Assembly (NCBI GenBank): GCA_030765065.1
Contig: CM060983.1
Coordinates: 44,576,067-44,640,066 of the forward strand
Reading direction: 5' to 3'
DNA: 64,000 nucleotides
Origin: Deroplatys truncata
Lineage: Eukaryota > Arthropoda > Insecta > Mantodea > Mantidae
Below the pieces are notes generated by a model, which saw nothing but the letters and a program-made list of their open reading frames with translations, was not told where the DNA came from and did no database searches. A program made the translations under genes and the position numbers. Positions 31,800-45,561 of this stretch are shown piece by piece (position 1 is the stretch's first letter; each line of letters opens with the position of its first letter).

Positions 31800-32080
31800 C
31801 CACTCCTCTACTACGTATTCTTACGAAAGCTTGTTCTATCTGCTTCATGTTAGTCGGGATAAACGTTTACAGAAATGTTTCATTAGATATTTCGTTGTAG
31901 GACAAGAGAGATACAGGAGATGAAGCGATAGCCAATTTTTAAAACGTACGTCGCTATATGCTCGCTTTTAAAGTCCATGCTTTTTGCAAGACCACCAGAA
32001 CTAAAGAATGACGACTTAGCATTTCAAAGTCGCACAAAGCATTTTAAAATATCAAAATAATAACAACAAATTGATTGGAT
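31800..32080 (-). mobile_element. R1 dispersed element, older copy ending at the array border
   Basis: From CTCCTCTACTACGTATTC through AGATATTTCGTTGTAGGACA and GCGATAGCCAATTTTTAAAA to about 32080, where a broken tRNA-Glu unit (AGCCAGGTAACCTAGCCACT) takes over. This marks the left border of the tRNA-Glu array. Confidence 0.6.
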
Positions 32081-32618
32081 TGACAGCCAGGTAACCTAGC
32101 CACTACACCACTAGAGATTGTTGTTAACGTTTGCTCTAAGAACGTTTTCACTACTGATCATCATTATGTATGCATAGAAGCAAAACAGATCCCATGCCGG
32201 GAATCGAACCCGGACCTCCTGGGTGAAAACTAGGTATCCTAGCCACTAGACCACATGGGATTGTTGTTTTCTTTTTCTCTAAGAACGTTTTCACTACCGA
32301 TCATCACTATGTATGCATAGAAGCAAAACAATTCCCATGCATGGAATAGAACCCGGAACTCCTGGGTGAAAGCCAGGTATCTTAGACACTAGACCACATG
32401 GGATTGTTGTTACATTTAGCTCTAAGAACGTTTGCACTACTGATTATCACTATGTATGCATAGAAGCAAAGATTTTCCCATGCCAGTAATCGAACCCGGA
32501 CATCTTGGGTGAAAGGCAGGTACTCTATCCACTAGACCACATAGGAGTTTTGTTTGTCTGTTACTGCAATAACGTTTTCACTGCCGATAATCACTATGTA
32601 TGCATAGAAGCAAAACAA

Positions 32619-32690
32619 TTCCCATGCCGGGAATCGAACCCGGACCACCTGGGTGAAAGCCAGGTACCCAAGCCACTAGACCACATGGGA
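32619..32690 (-). tRNA. tRNA-Glu-TTC: tRNA-Glu(UUC), near intact
   Basis: Acceptor, T-arm (GGTTCGATTCC) and anticodon arm (CCTGG, loop CTTTCAC, CCAGG) are perfect. The D-region carries changes (GGCTTGGGTA instead of GGCTAGGATA). TTTT follows in ATTGTTTTGC. Confidence 0.65.
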
Positions 32691-33038
32691 TTGTTGTTAT
32701 CTTTTGCTCTAATAACGTTTCCACTACCGATCATCAGTATGTATGTATAGAAGCAATTCACTTCCCTTACTGAGAATTGAACGCGGACGTGAGACAGTTA
32801 CCTTGGCGACTAGACCACATCGGATTGTTGTTCCTCATTTTTGCTGTAAGAACGTTTTAACTACAGATCATCACTATGTATGCATAGAAGCAAAACACTT
32901 CTCATGCCGGGAAACGAAAACGGACCTCCTGGGTGAGAGCCAGGTGTCCTAGCCACTAGACCACATGGGATTGTTACCTTTTGCTCTAAGAACGTTTTCA
33001 CTACAGATCATCACTATGTATACATAGAAGCAAAACAG

Positions 33039-33818
33039 TTACCAAAGCCGGGAATCGAAACCGGATCTTCTGGGTGAAAGCCAGGTTTTCTAGCCACTAG
33101 ACCGCATAGGATTATTGTAAACCCTTGCTCTAAGAACGTTTTCAATACGGATCATCACTATATATGTATAGAAGCAAAACACTTATCAAGTCGCGAATCG
33201 AACTAGGACCCCCTGGGTGAGAGGCAGGTATTCCAGCAACTAGACCATATGGGATTGCTGTTACCTTTTTCTCTAAGAACGTTTTCACTACTGATCATCA
33301 TTATGTATGCATAGAAGCAAAACTCCTCCCATGCCGTGAATTGAACCCAGAACTCCTGGGTGAGACACAGTTATCATAACCACTAGCCTACAAGGAATTG
33401 TTGTTACTTTTTGCTCTAAGAACGCTTTCACTACCAATCAACACTATGAATGTATAGAAGGAAAACACTTCTCATGCCGGGAAACGAAAGCGGATCTCCT
33501 GGGTGAAAGCGAGGTATCCTAGCCACTAGACCACATGGGATTTTTGTTTCTTTGTTACTGTAGTAACGTTTTCACTGCCCCTAATCACTAAGTATGTATA
33601 GAAGCAAAACACTTCCCATCCCGGGAATAAAACTCGGATCTCTCGGGTGAAAGATAGGTATCCTAGCCACTATATCAAATGGAAGTGTCGTCTTCTGTTG
33701 TTCTAATAACGTTTTCACCACCGATCATCAGTATCTATGTATAGAAGCAATTCACTTCCCTTGCTGAGAATTGAACGCGGACGTGAGACAGTTACCTTGG
33801 CCACTACACCACATCGGA
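33039..33818 (-). repeat. Six-unit segment repeated about 5.93 kb away
   Basis: Units 33039, 33183, 33326, 33469, 33613, 33756 correspond one by one to 38970, 39114, 39258, 39401, 39682, 39825. The offset is 5931-5932 bp for the first four and 6069 bp for the last two, because one extra unit (39537) is present in the right copy. Shared private changes support homology. Confidence 0.85.
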
Positions 33819-34172
33819 TTTTTGTTTCTTATTTTTGCTGTAAGAACGTTTTCACTACCGATCATCACTATGTATGCATAGAAGCAAAACAATTCCCATG
33901 CCGGGAATAGATCTCGGATCTATCGGGTGAAAGCCAGGTATCCTAGCCGCTAGATCACATGTAAATGTCGTTTTCAGTTGTTCTAATAAAGTTTCCACTA
34001 CCGATCATCAGTATGTATGTATAGAAGCAATTCTCTTCCGTTTCTGAGAGTTGAACGCGGACGAGGGACAGTTACCTTGGCGACTAGACCACATCGCATT
34101 GTTGTTCCTCATTTTTGCTGTAAGAACGTTTTCACTACCGATCATCACTATGTATGCATAGAAGCAAAACAA

Positions 34173-34244
34173 TTCCCATGCCGGGAATCGAACCCGGACC
34201 TCCTGGATGAGAGCCAGGTACCCTAGCCACTAGACCACATGGGA
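34173..34244 (-). tRNA. tRNA-Glu-CTC: tRNA-Glu(CUC), near intact
   Basis: Acceptor and T-arm are perfect. Anticodon loop is CTCTCAT (position 38 T) within paired CCTGG/CCAGG. One D-stem change (GGGTA). TTTT terminator present. Confidence 0.6.
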
Positions 34245-36569
34245 TTGTTGTTATCTTTTGCTCTAATAACGTTTCCACTACCGATCATCAGTATGTATGT
34301 ATAGAAGCAATTCACTTCCCTTACTGAGAATTGAACGCGGACGTGAGACAGTTACCTTGGCGACTAGACCACATCGCATTGTTGTTCCTCATTTTTGCTG
34401 TAAGAACGTTTTAACTACAGATCATCTCTATGTATGCATAGAAGCAAAACACTTCTCATGCCGGGAAACGAAAGCGGACCTCCTGGGTGAGAGCTAGGTA
34501 TCCTAGCCACTAGACTACATGGGATTGTTACCTTTTGCTCTAAGAACGTTTTCACTACAGATCATCATTATTATGTATAGAAGCAATTCAATTCCCATGC
34601 CGGGAATCGAACCCGGGCCTCCTGGGTGAAAGCCAGGTATCCTCGCCACTGGACCACACGGGATTGTTGTTACATTTTCTCTAAGAACGCTTTCACTACC
34701 AATCAACACTACGAATGTATAGAAGCAATACGCTTCTCATACCGTGAAACGAAAGCGGACCTCCTGGGTGAAAGCCAGGTATCCTCGCCACTGGACCACA
34801 CGGGATTGTTGTTACATTTTCTCTAAGAACGCTTTCACTACCAATCAACACTACGAATGTATAGAAGCAATACGCTTCTCATACCGTGAAACGAAAGCGG
34901 ACCTCCTGGGTGAGAGCCAGGTATCCTAGCCACTAGACCACATGGGATTGTTGTTACGGTTTGCTCTAAGAACGCTTTCACTGCCAATCAACACTACGAA
35001 TGTGTAGAAGCAACGCACTTCTCATACCGGGAAACGAAAGCGGACCTCCTGTGTGAAGGCCAGGTATCCTAGCCACTAGACGACATAGTATGGTTATTTT
35101 CTGTTTCTATAAGAACGTTTTTACTACCGATCATAACTATGTATACATAGAAGCAAAACACTTACCATGCCGGGAATCGAAACCGTATCTTCTGGGTAAG
35201 AGCCAGGTATTCTAGCCACTAGACCGCTTAGGATTGTTGTTACCCCTTGCTCTAAGAACGTTTTCAATACGGATCATCACTATGTAGGTATAGAAGCAAA
35301 ACACTTATCAAGTCGGGAATCGAACCAGGACCCCCTGGGTGAGAGGCAGGTAATCCCAGCCACTAGACCACATGGGATTGTTGTTACCTTTTTCTCTAGG
35401 AACGTTTTTACAACTGATCATCACTATGTATGCATAGAAGCAAAACACTTCCCATGCCAGTAATCAAACCCGGACCTACTGTTTGAGAGCCAGGTATCCT
35501 ATCCACTAGAGATTGTTGTTACCTTCTGCTCTAAGAACGTATTCACTACTGATCATCATTATGTATGCATAGAAGCAAATATCCCCCCATGCCGGGAATC
35601 GAACCCGAACCTCCTGGGTAAGAGCCAGGTATCCTAGCCACTAGAGATTTTTGTTACCTTCTGCTCTAAGAACTTTTTCACCACTGATCATCATTATGTA
35701 TGCATAGAAGCAAAACTCCTCCCATGCCGGGAATTGAACCCAGAACTCCTGGGTGAGAGCCAGTTATCCTAACCACTAGCCTACAAGTAATCGTTGTTAC
35801 TTTTTTCTCTAAGAACGCTTTCACTACCAATCAACACTATGAATGTATAGAAGGAAAACACTTCTCATGCCGGGAAAAGAAAGCGGATCTACTGGGTGAA
35901 AGCCAGGTATCCTAGCCACTAGACAACATCCGATTGTTGTTACCTCTTGCTCTAGGAACGTTTTCACTACTGATCATCCCTATGTATGCATAGAAGCAAA
36001 GATTTTCCCGTGCCGGTAATCGAACCCGGAAGTTTTGGGTGAAAGTCAGGTATTCTATCCACTAGACCACAGGTGACTTTTGTTTTTGTTATTGTAGTAA
36101 CGTTTTCACTGCCGCTAATCACTATGTATGCATAGAAGCAAAAGTTTTCCCTTGCCGGTAATCGAACCCGGGCGTCTTGGGTGAAAGGCAGGTATTCTAT
36201 CCACTAGACCACATGTGACTTTTGTTTTTTGTTACTGTAGTAACGTTTTCACTGCCGCTAATCACTATGTATATATAGAAGCAAAACACTTCCCAAGCCG
36301 GGAAGAGATCTCGGATCTATCGGGTGAAAGCCAGGTATCCTAGCCACTAGATCACATGTAAATGTCGTTTTCAGTTGTTCTAATAAAGTTTCCACTACCG
36401 ATCATCAGTATGTATGTATAGAAGCAATTCAGTTCCGTTTCTGAGAATTGAACGCGGACGTGAGACAGTTACCTTGGCGACTAGACCACATCGGATTGTT
36501 GTTCCTCATTTTTGCTGTAAGAACGTTTTCACTACCGATCATCACTATGTATGCATAGAAGCAAAACAA

Positions 36570-36641
36570 TTCCCATGCCGGGAATTGAACCCGGACCTCC
36601 TAGGTGAAAGTCAGGTATCCTAGCTACTAGACCACATGGGA
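36570..36641 (-). tRNA. tRNA-Glu-TTC: tRNA-Glu(UUC), near intact
   Basis: Acceptor perfect; T-loop TTCAATT. The anticodon stem has one mismatch next to the loop and one wobble (CCTGA with CTAGG). Loop CTTTCAC. Confidence 0.5.
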
Positions 36642-39600
36642 TTGTTGTTACTATTTGCTCTAAGAACGCTTTCACTACCAATCAAAACTATGAACGTATA
36701 GAAGAAAAACACTTCTCATGCCGGGAAACGAAAGCGGACCTACTGGGTGAGAGCAAGGTATCCTAGCCACTAGACCAGATGGGACTGTTACCTTTTGCTC
36801 TAAGAACGTTTTCACTACAGATCATCATTATGTATGTATAGAAGCAATTCAATTCCCATGCCGGGAATCGAACCCAGGCCTCCTGGGTGAAAGCCAGGTA
36901 TCCTCGCCACTGGACCACACGGGATTGTTGTTACATTTTGCTCTAAGAACGCTTTCACTACCAATCAACACTACGAATGTATAGAAGCAATACGCTTCTC
37001 ATACCGTGAAACGAAAGCGGACCTCCTGGGTGAAGGCCAGGTATCCCAGCCACTAGACCACATGGGATTGTTGTTACTATTTGCTCTAAGAACGCTTTCA
37101 GTACCAATCAACACTATGAACGTATAGAAGAAAAACACTTCTCATGCCGGGAAACGAAAGCGGACCTCCTGGGTGAGAGCCAGGTATCCTAGCCACTAGA
37201 CCACAGGCAATGGTTGTTTTTCTCTAAGAGCGATTTCACTACCCATTATCACTATGTATACATAGAAGCAAAACACTTCCCATGCCGGAAATATAAGCCG
37301 GACTTCCTGGGTGAAAGCCAGGTATCCTAGCCACTAGACCACATGGGATTTTTGTTACGTTTTGCTCTAAGAACGCTTTCACTACCAATCGACACTACGA
37401 ATGTATAGAAGCAATACGCTTCATATACCGGGAAACGAAAGCGGACCTCCTGGGTGAAGGCCAGGCATCCTAGCCACTAGACCACATGGTATGGTTATTT
37501 TCTGTTTCTCTAAGAACGTTTTTAATACCGATCATCACTATGTATACATAGAAGCGAAACACTTACCATGCCGGGAATCGAAACCGAATCTTCAGGGTAA
37601 GAGCCAGGTATTCTAGCAACTAGACCACATGAGATTGTTGTTACCTTTTGCTCTAACAACGTTTTCACTAGTGATCATCACTATGTATGCATACAAGCAA
37701 AATTTTCCCCTGCCGGTAATCGAACCCGGAGGTCTTGGGTGAAAGCACACTAGACCACATGGGATTTTTGTTTTTTGTTACTGTAGTAACGTTTTCACTG
37801 CCGCTAATCACTATGTATGTATAGAAGCAAAACACTTCCCAAGCCGGGAATAGAACTCGGATCTCTCGGGTGAAAGCCAGGTATCCTAGCCACTAGATCA
37901 CATGGAAGTGTCGTTTTCTGTTGTTCTAATAACGTTATCACCACCGATCATCAGTATCTATGTGTAGAAGCAATTCACTTCCCTCGCTTAGAAAATTGAA
38001 CGCGGACGTGAGACAGTTACCTTGGCCATTACACCACATCGGATTTTTGTTTCTTATTTTTGCTGTAAGAACGTTTTCACTACCGATCATCACTATGTAT
38101 GAAGATAAGCAAAACAATTCCCATGCCGGGAATCGATACCGGATTTTCTGTGTGAGAGCCAGGTATCCTAACCACTGACCGCATAGGATTGTTGTTACCC
38201 CTTGCTCTAAGAACGTTTTCACTACTGATCATCACTATGTATGCATAGAAGCAAAACGTTTTCCGTGCCGGTAATCGAACCCGGACGTCTCGGGTGAAAG
38301 GCAGGTATTCTATCCACTAGACCACATCTGACTTCTGTTTTTTGTTACCGTAGTAACGTTTTCACTGCCGCTAATCACTACGAATATATAGAAGCAAAAC
38401 ACTTCCCAAGCCGGGAATAGATCTCGGATCTATCGGGTGAAAGCCAGGTATCCTAGCCACTAGATCACATGTAATTGTCGTTTTCAGTTGTTCTAATAAA
38501 GTTTCCACTACCGATCATCAGTATGTATGTATAGAAGCAATTCACTTCCCTTACTGAGAATTGAACGCGGACGTGAGACAGTTACCTTGGCGACTAGACC
38601 ACATCGGATTGTTGTTCCTCATTTTTTGCTGTAAGAACGTTTTCACTACCGATCATCACTATGTATGCATAGAAGCAAAACAATTCCCATGTCGGGAATC
38701 GACCCCGAACCTCCTGGGTGAGAGCCAGCTATTCTAGCCACTAGACCACATGGGATTGTTGTTACGGTTTGCTCTAAGAACGCTTTCACTACCAATCAAC
38801 ACTACGAATGTGTAGAAGCAATACATTTCTCATACCGGGAAACGAAAGCTTACCTCCTGGGTGAAGGCCAGGTATCCTAACCACTAGACCACATAGTCGG
38901 GTTATTTTCTGTTTCTATAAGAACGTTTTTACTACCGATCATCACTATGTATACATAGAAGCAAAACAGTTACCAATGCCGGGAATCGAAACCGGATCTT
39001 CTGGGTGAGAGCCAGGTTTTCTAGCCACTAGACCGCATAGGATTAGTGTAAACCCTTGCTCTAAGAACGTTTTCAATACGGATCATCACTATATATGTAT
39101 AGAAGCAAAACACTTATCAAGTCGGGAATCGAACTAGGACCCCCTGGGTGAGAGGCAGGTAATCCCAGCAACTAGACCATATGGGATTGCTGTTACCTTT
39201 TTCTCTAAGAACGTTTTCACTACTGATCATCATTATGTATGCATAGAAGGAAAACTCCTCCCATGCCGGGAATTGAACCCAGAACTCCTGGGTGAGAGCC
39301 AGTTATCATAACCACTAGCCTACAAGGAATTGTTGTTACTTTTTGCTCTAAGAACGCTTTCACTACCAATCAACACTATGAATGTATAGAAGGAAAACAC
39401 TTCTCATGCCGGGAAACGAAAGCGGATCTCCTGGGTGAAAGCCAGGTATCCTAGCCACTAGACAACATCCGATTGTTGTTACCTCTTGCTCTAGGAACGT
39501 TTTCACTACTGATGATCACTATGTATGAATAGAAGTTTACCCCTGCCGGTAATCGAACCCGGACGTCTTGGGTCAAAGCCAGGTATCCTATCCACTAGAC

Positions 39601-39961
39601 CACATGGGATTTTTGTTTTTTTGTTACTGTAGTAACGTTTTCACTGCCCCTAATCACTAAGTATGTATAGAAGCAAAACACTTACCATCCCGGGAATAAA
39701 ACTCGGATCTCTCGGGTGAAAGCCAGGTATCCTAGCCACTATATCAAATGGAAGTGTCGTTTTCTGTTGTTCTAATAACGTTTTCACCACCGATCATCAG
39801 TATCTATGTATAGAAGCAATTCACTTCCCTTGCTGAGAATTGAACGCGGACGTGAGACAGTTACCTTGGCCACTACACAACATCGGATTTTTGTTTCTTA
39901 TTTTTGCTGTAAGAACGTTTTCACTACCGATCATCACTATGTATGCATACAAGCAAAACAA

Positions 39962-40033
39962 TTCCCATGCCGGGAATCGAACCCGGACCTCCTGGATGAG
40001 AGCCAGGTATCCTAGCCACTAGACCACATGGGA
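39962..40033 (-). tRNA. tRNA-Glu-CTC: tRNA-Glu(CUC), near perfect
   Basis: All stems pair. The only departure from the array consensus is T at position 38 in the anticodon loop (CTCTCAT). Box A, box B and the TTTT flank are intact. Confidence 0.75.
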
Positions 40034-40247
40034 TTGTTGTTACATTTTGCTCTAAGAACGTTTTCACTACTGATCATCATTATGTATGCATAGAAGCAAA
40101 ACCCTTCCCATGCCGGGAATGGAACCCAGAACTCCTGGGTGAGAGGCAGTTATCCTAACCACTAGCCCACAAGGGATTGTTGTTGCTGTTTGCCCTAAGA
40201 ACGCTTTCACTACCAATCAACACTATGAATGTATACAAGCAAAACAA

Positions 40248-40319
40248 TTCCCATGCCGGGAAACGAACCCGGACCTCCTGGGTGAAAGCCAGGTATCCTA
40301 GCCACTAGACCACATGGGA
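40248..40319 (-). tRNA. tRNA-Glu-TTC: tRNA-Glu(UUC), one T-loop change
   Basis: All stems pair. The T-loop reads TTCGTTT rather than TTCGATT, which alters the conserved A of box B. TTTT flank present. Confidence 0.65.
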
Positions 40320-42092
40320 TTGTTGTTACTATTTGCTGTAAGAACGCTTTCACTACCAATCAACACTATGAACGTATAGAAGCAAAACACTTCCCATGCC
40401 GGAAATAGAAGTCAGACTTCTTGGGTGAGAGCCAGGTATCCTAGCCACTAGACCACATGAGATGGTAATTTTTTGTTTCTCTAAGAGCGTTTTCACTACC
40501 CATCATAACTATGTATACATCTAAGCAAAACACTTCCCATGCCGGGAATCGAACCCGGACATTCTGGGTGAGAGCCAGGTATCCTAGGGACTAGACCACA
40601 TGGGATTGTTGTTAACTTTTGCTCTAAGAACGCTTTCACTACTGATCATCATTATGTATGCATAGAAGCAAAACTCTTCCCATGCCGGGAATCGAACCCG
40701 AACATCCTGGGTGAAAGGCAGGTATCCTAGCCACTAGACCACATGGGATTGTTGTTACGTTTTGCTCTAAGAACGCTTTCACTACCTATCATGACTATGA
40801 ATGTATAGAAGCAATACGCTTCTCATACCGGGAAACGAAGGCGGACCTCTTGGGTGAAGGCCAGGTATGCTAGCCACTAGACCTCATGGTATGGTTATTT
40901 TCTGTTTCTCTAAGAACGTTTTTACTACCGATCATCACTATGTATACATAGAAGCAAAACACTTCCCATGTCGGTAATCAAACCCGGACCTACTGTTTGA
41001 GAGCCAGGTATCCTAGCCACTAGAGATTTTTGTTACCTTCTGTTCTAAGAACTTTTTCACCACTGATCATCATTATGTATGCATAGAAGCAAAACTCCTC
41101 CCATGCCGGGAATTGAACCCAGATCTCCTGGGCGAGAGCCAGAAATCTTACCCGCTAGCCTAAAAGGAATTGTTGTTAGTTTTTGCTCTAAGAACGCTTT
41201 CACTACCAATCAACACAATGAATGTATAGAAGGAAAACACTTCTCATGCCGGGAAACGAAAGCGGATCTCCTGGGTGAAAGCCAGGTATCCTAGCCACTA
41301 GACCACATGGGATTGTTGTTTCGTTTTGCACTAAGAACGTTTTCACTACTGATCATCACTATGTATGCATAGAAGCAAAAGTTTTCCCGTGCCGGTAATC
41401 GAAACCGGGCGTCTTGGGTGAAAGGCAGGTATTCTATCCACTAGACCACATGTGACTTTTGTTTTTTGTTACTGTAGTAACGTTTTCACTGCCGCTAATC
41501 ACTATGAATGTATAGAAGCAGAACACTTCCCAAGCCGGGAATAGATCTCGGATCTATCAGATGAAAGCCAGGTATCCTAGCCACTAGATCACATGTAATT
41601 GTCGTTTTCGGTTGTTCTAATAAAGTTTCCACTACCGATCATCAGTATGTATGTATAGAAGCAATTCACTTCCGTTTCTGAGAATTGAACGCGGACGTGA
41701 GACAGTTACCTTGGCGACTAGACCACATCGGATTGTTGTTCCTCATTTTTTGCTGAAAGAACGTTTTCACTACCGAGCATCACTATGTATGCATAGAAGG
41801 AAAACAATTACCATGCCGGGATTCGAACCCGGACCTCCTGGCTGAAAGCCAGGTATCCTAGCCACTAGAACACATGGAATTGTTGTTACCTTTTGCTCTA
41901 AGAACGTTTTCACTACTGATCATCATTATGTATGCATAGAAGCAAAACTCTTCCCATGCCGGGAATCGAACCCAGAATTCCTGGGTGAGAGGCAGTTATC
42001 CTAACCACTAGCCCACAAGGGTTGCTGTTGCTGTTTGCTCTAAGAACGCTTTCACTACCACTCCACACTATGAATGTATACAAGCAAAACAA

Positions 42093-42164
42093 TTCCCATG
42101 CCGGGAATCGAACCCGGACCTCCTGGGTGAAAGCCAGGTATCCAAGCCACTAGACCACATGAGA
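42093..42164 (-). tRNA. tRNA-Glu-TTC: tRNA-Glu(UUC), near intact
   Basis: T-arm and anticodon arm perfect. One acceptor mismatch (5' strand TCTCATG against CATGGGA) and a D-loop change (GGCTTGGA). Confidence 0.6.
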
Positions 42165-42378
42165 TTGTTGTTACTGTTTGCTCTAAGAACGCTTTCACTA
42201 CCAATCAACACTATGAACGTATAGAAGCAAAACACTTCTCATGCCGGGAAACGAAACCGGACCTCCTGGGTGAGAGCCAAATATCCTAGCCACTAGACCA
42301 CATGGGATGGTTGTTTTATGTTTCTCTAAGAGCGTTTTCACTACCCATCATCACTATGTATACATAGAAGCAAAACAC

Positions 42379-42450
42379 TTCCCGTGCCGGAAATCGAACC
42401 CGGACCTCCTGGGTGAGAGCCAGGTATCCTAGCAACTAGACCACATGGGA
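42379..42450 (-). tRNA. tRNA-Glu-CTC: tRNA-Glu(CUC), near intact
   Basis: Anticodon arm perfect. T-stem has a G-U pair (GGTTCGATTTCC). One acceptor mismatch (3' strand CACGGGA). D-loop TAGTTGC. Confidence 0.55.
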
Positions 42451-44639
42451 CTGTTACCTTTTGCTCTAAGAACGTTTTCACTAAGGATCATCATTATGTA
42501 TGTATAGAAGCAAACCAATTCCCATGCCGGGAATCGAACCTGGACCTTCTGGGTGAGAGAGGGGTAACCTAGCCACTAGACCACATGGGATTGTTGTTTC
42601 CTTTTGCTCTAAGAACGCTTTCACTACCAATCAAAACTACGAATGTATAGAAGCAATGCGCTTCTCATACCGGAAAATGAAGGCGGACCTCTTGGGTGAA
42701 GGCCAGGTATGCTAGCCACTAGACCTCATGGTATGGTTATTTTCTGTTTCTCTAAGAACGTTTTTACTACCGATCATCACTATGTATACATAGAAGCAAA
42801 ACACTTCCCGTGCCGGTAATCAAACCCGGACCTACTGTTTGAGAGCCAGGTATCTTAGCCACTAGAGATTGTTGTTACCTTCTGCTCTAAGAACGTTTTC
42901 ACCACTGATCATCATTATGTATGCATTGAAGCAAAACTCCTCCCATGCCGGGAATCGCACCCGAACCTCCTTGATGAAAGCCAGGTATCCTAGCCAATAT
43001 ACCACATGGGATTGTTGTTACGTTTTGCTCTAAGAACGCTTTCACTACCAATCAACACTACGAATGTATAATGCAATGCACTTCTCATACCGGGAAACGA
43101 AGCCGGACCTCTTGGGTGAAGGCCAGGTATGCTAGCCACTAGACCTCATAGTATGGTTATTTTCTGTTTCTCTAGGAACGTTTTTATTACCGATCATCAC
43201 TATGTATACATAGAAGCAAAACTCCTCCCATGCCGGGAATCGAACCCGGACCTCCTTGATGAAACCCAGGTATCCTAGCCACTATACCACATGGGATTGT
43301 TGTTACGTTTTGCTCTAAGAACGCTTTCACTACCAATCAACACTACGAATGTATAATGCAATGCACTTCTCATACCGGGAAACGAAGCCGGACCTCTTGG
43401 GTGAAGGCCAGGTATGCTAGCCACTAGACCTCATAGTATGGTTATTTTCTGTTTCTCTAGGAACGTTTTTATTACCGATCAGCACTATGTATACATAGAA
43501 GCAAAACACCTCCCATGCCGGTAATCAAACCCGGACCTACTGTTTGAGAGCCAGGTATCCTAGCCACTAGAGATTGTTGTTACCTTCTGCTCTAAGAACG
43601 TTTTCACCACTGATCATCATTATGTATGCATAGAAGCAAAACACCTCCCAAGCCGGGAATTGAACCATAATCTCCTGGGTGAGAGCCAGTTATCCTACCC
43701 ACTAGCCCATAAGAGATTGTTGCTTCTGTTTGCTCTAAGAAGGCTCTCACTACCAATCAAGACTATGAATGTATACAAGCAAAACAATTCTCATGCCGGG
43801 AATCGAACCCGAACCTCCTGGGTGAAAGCCAGGTATCCCAGCCACTAGACCACATGGGAGTATTGTTACGATTTGCTTTAAGAACGCTTTCACTACCCAT
43901 CATCACTATGTATACATAGGAGCAAAACTCTTCCGATGCCAGAAATAGAAGCCGGACGTCTTGGGTGAGAGCCAGGTATCCTCGCCACTAGACCACATGG
44001 GATGGTTATTTTCTGCTTCTCTAAGAGCGTTTACACTACCCATCATCACTATGTATACATAGAAGCAAAACTCTTCCCATGCCAGAAATAGAAGCCGGAC
44101 GTCTTGGGTGAGAACCAGGTATCCTAGCCACTAGACCACATGGGATGGTTATTTTCTGCTTTTCTAAGAGCGTTTACACTACCCATCATCACTATGTATA
44201 CATAGAAGCAAAACACTTCCCATGCCGGAAATAGAAGCCGGACGTCTTGGGTGAGAACCAGGTATCCTAGCCACTAGACCACATGAGATGGTACTTTTTT
44301 GTTTCTCTAAGAGCGTTTTCACTACCCATCATAACTATGTATACATAGAAGAAAAACACTTCCCATGCCGGAAATCGAACCCGGAACTCCTGGGTGAGAG
44401 CCAGGTATCCTAGTCACTAGACCACATGGGACTGTTACCTTTTACTCTAAGAACGTTTTCACTACAGATCATTATGTATGCATAGAAGCAAAATTCTTCC
44501 CATGCCGGGAATCGAACCCAGAACTCCTGGGTGAGAGGCAGTTATCCTAAGCACTAGCTCACAAGGGATTGCTAATGCTGTTTGCTCTAAGAACGCTTTC
44601 ACTACCAATCAACACTATGAATGTATACAAGCAAAACAA

Positions 44640-44711
44640 TTCCCAAGCTGGGAATCGATCCCGGACCTCCTGGGTGAAAGCCAGGTATCCTAGCCACTAG
44701 ACCACATGGGA
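44640..44711 (-). tRNA. tRNA-Glu-TTC: tRNA-Glu(UUC), near intact
   Basis: Anticodon arm and D-arm perfect. Box B starts GGATCGATTCC, and the acceptor has one mismatch (3' strand CTTGGGA). Confidence 0.5.
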
Positions 44712-45489
44712 TGGTTGTTCTCTGTTTCTCTAAGAGCGTTTTCACTACCCATCATCACTATGTATACATCTAAGCAAAAACCTTCCCATGCCGATAATCA
44801 AACCCGGACCTACTGTTTGAGAGCCAGGTATCCTAGCCACTAGAGATTGTTGTTACCTTCTGCTCTAAGAACGTTTTCACCACTGATCATCATTATGTAT
44901 GCATAGAAGCAAAACTCCTCCCAAGCCGGGAATTGAACCATAATCTCCTGGGTGAGAGCCAGTTATCCTACCCACTAGCCTACAAGAGATTGTTGCTTCT
45001 GTTTGCTCTAAGAAGGCTTTCACTACCAATCAAGACTATGAATGTATACAAGCAAAACAATTCTCATGCCGGGAATCGAACCCGAACCTCCTGGGTGAAA
45101 GCCAGGTATCCTAGCCACTAGACCACATGGGAGTATTGTTACGATTTGCTTTAAGAACGCTTTCACTACCCATCATCACTATGTATACATAGGAGCAAAA
45201 CACTTCCCATGCCAGAAATAGAAGCCGGACGTCTTGGGTGAGAGCCAGGTATCCTCGCCACTAGACCACATGGGATGGTTATTTTCTGCTTCTCTAAGAG
45301 CGTTTACACTACCCATCATCACTATGTATACATAGAAGCAAAACTCTTCCCATGCCAGAAATAGAAGCCGGACGTCTTGGGTGAGAGCCAGGTATCCTAG
45401 CCACTAGACCACATGGGATGGTTATTTTCTGCTTTTCTAAGAGCGTTTACACTACCCATCATAACTATGTATACATAGAAGCAAAACAC

Positions 45490-45561
45490 TTCCCATGCCG
45501 GAAATCGAACCCGGAACTCCTGGGTGAGAGCCAGGTATCCTAGCCACTAGACCACATGGGA
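45490..45561 (-). tRNA. tRNA-Glu-CTC: tRNA-Glu(CUC), near perfect
   Basis: All stems pair, allowing one G-U in the T-stem. The variable loop is AGTT instead of AGGT. TTTT flank present. Repeated from 44360 at an offset of 1130 bp. Confidence 0.7.

Larger units (their letters stand above)
32081..36995 (-). repeat. Array block 1: 34 units plus a border fragment
   Basis: Left coordinates of units: 32190, 32332, 32475, 32619, 32762*, 32899, 33039, 33183, 33326, 33469, 33613, 33756*, 33893, 34036*, 34173, 34316*, 34453, 34592, 34734, 34876, 35019, 35162, 35305, 35449+, 35583+, 35719, 35862, 36005, 36147, 36290, 36433*, 36570, 36713, 36853. An asterisk marks the 63-nt class with an anticodon-arm deletion, a plus sign a unit lacking the tRNA 5' end. 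Most copies here are visibly decayed; the best are 32619, 34173, 34592 and 36570. Confidence 0.85.
36996..41383 (-). repeat. Array block 2: 31 units
   Basis: Left coordinates: 36996, 37139, 37277, 37420, 37563, 37704+, 37836, 37979*, 38118, 38261, 38403, 38546*, 38684, 38827, 38970, 39114, 39258, 39401, 39537, 39682, 39825*, 39962, 40105, 40248, 40391, 40534, 40677, 40820, 40963+, 41098, 41241 (marks: * anticodon-arm deletion, + truncated). Units 38970-39825 repeat the series 33039-33756 of block 1 with one extra unit (39537). The best tRNAs are 39962 and 40248. Confidence 0.85.
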
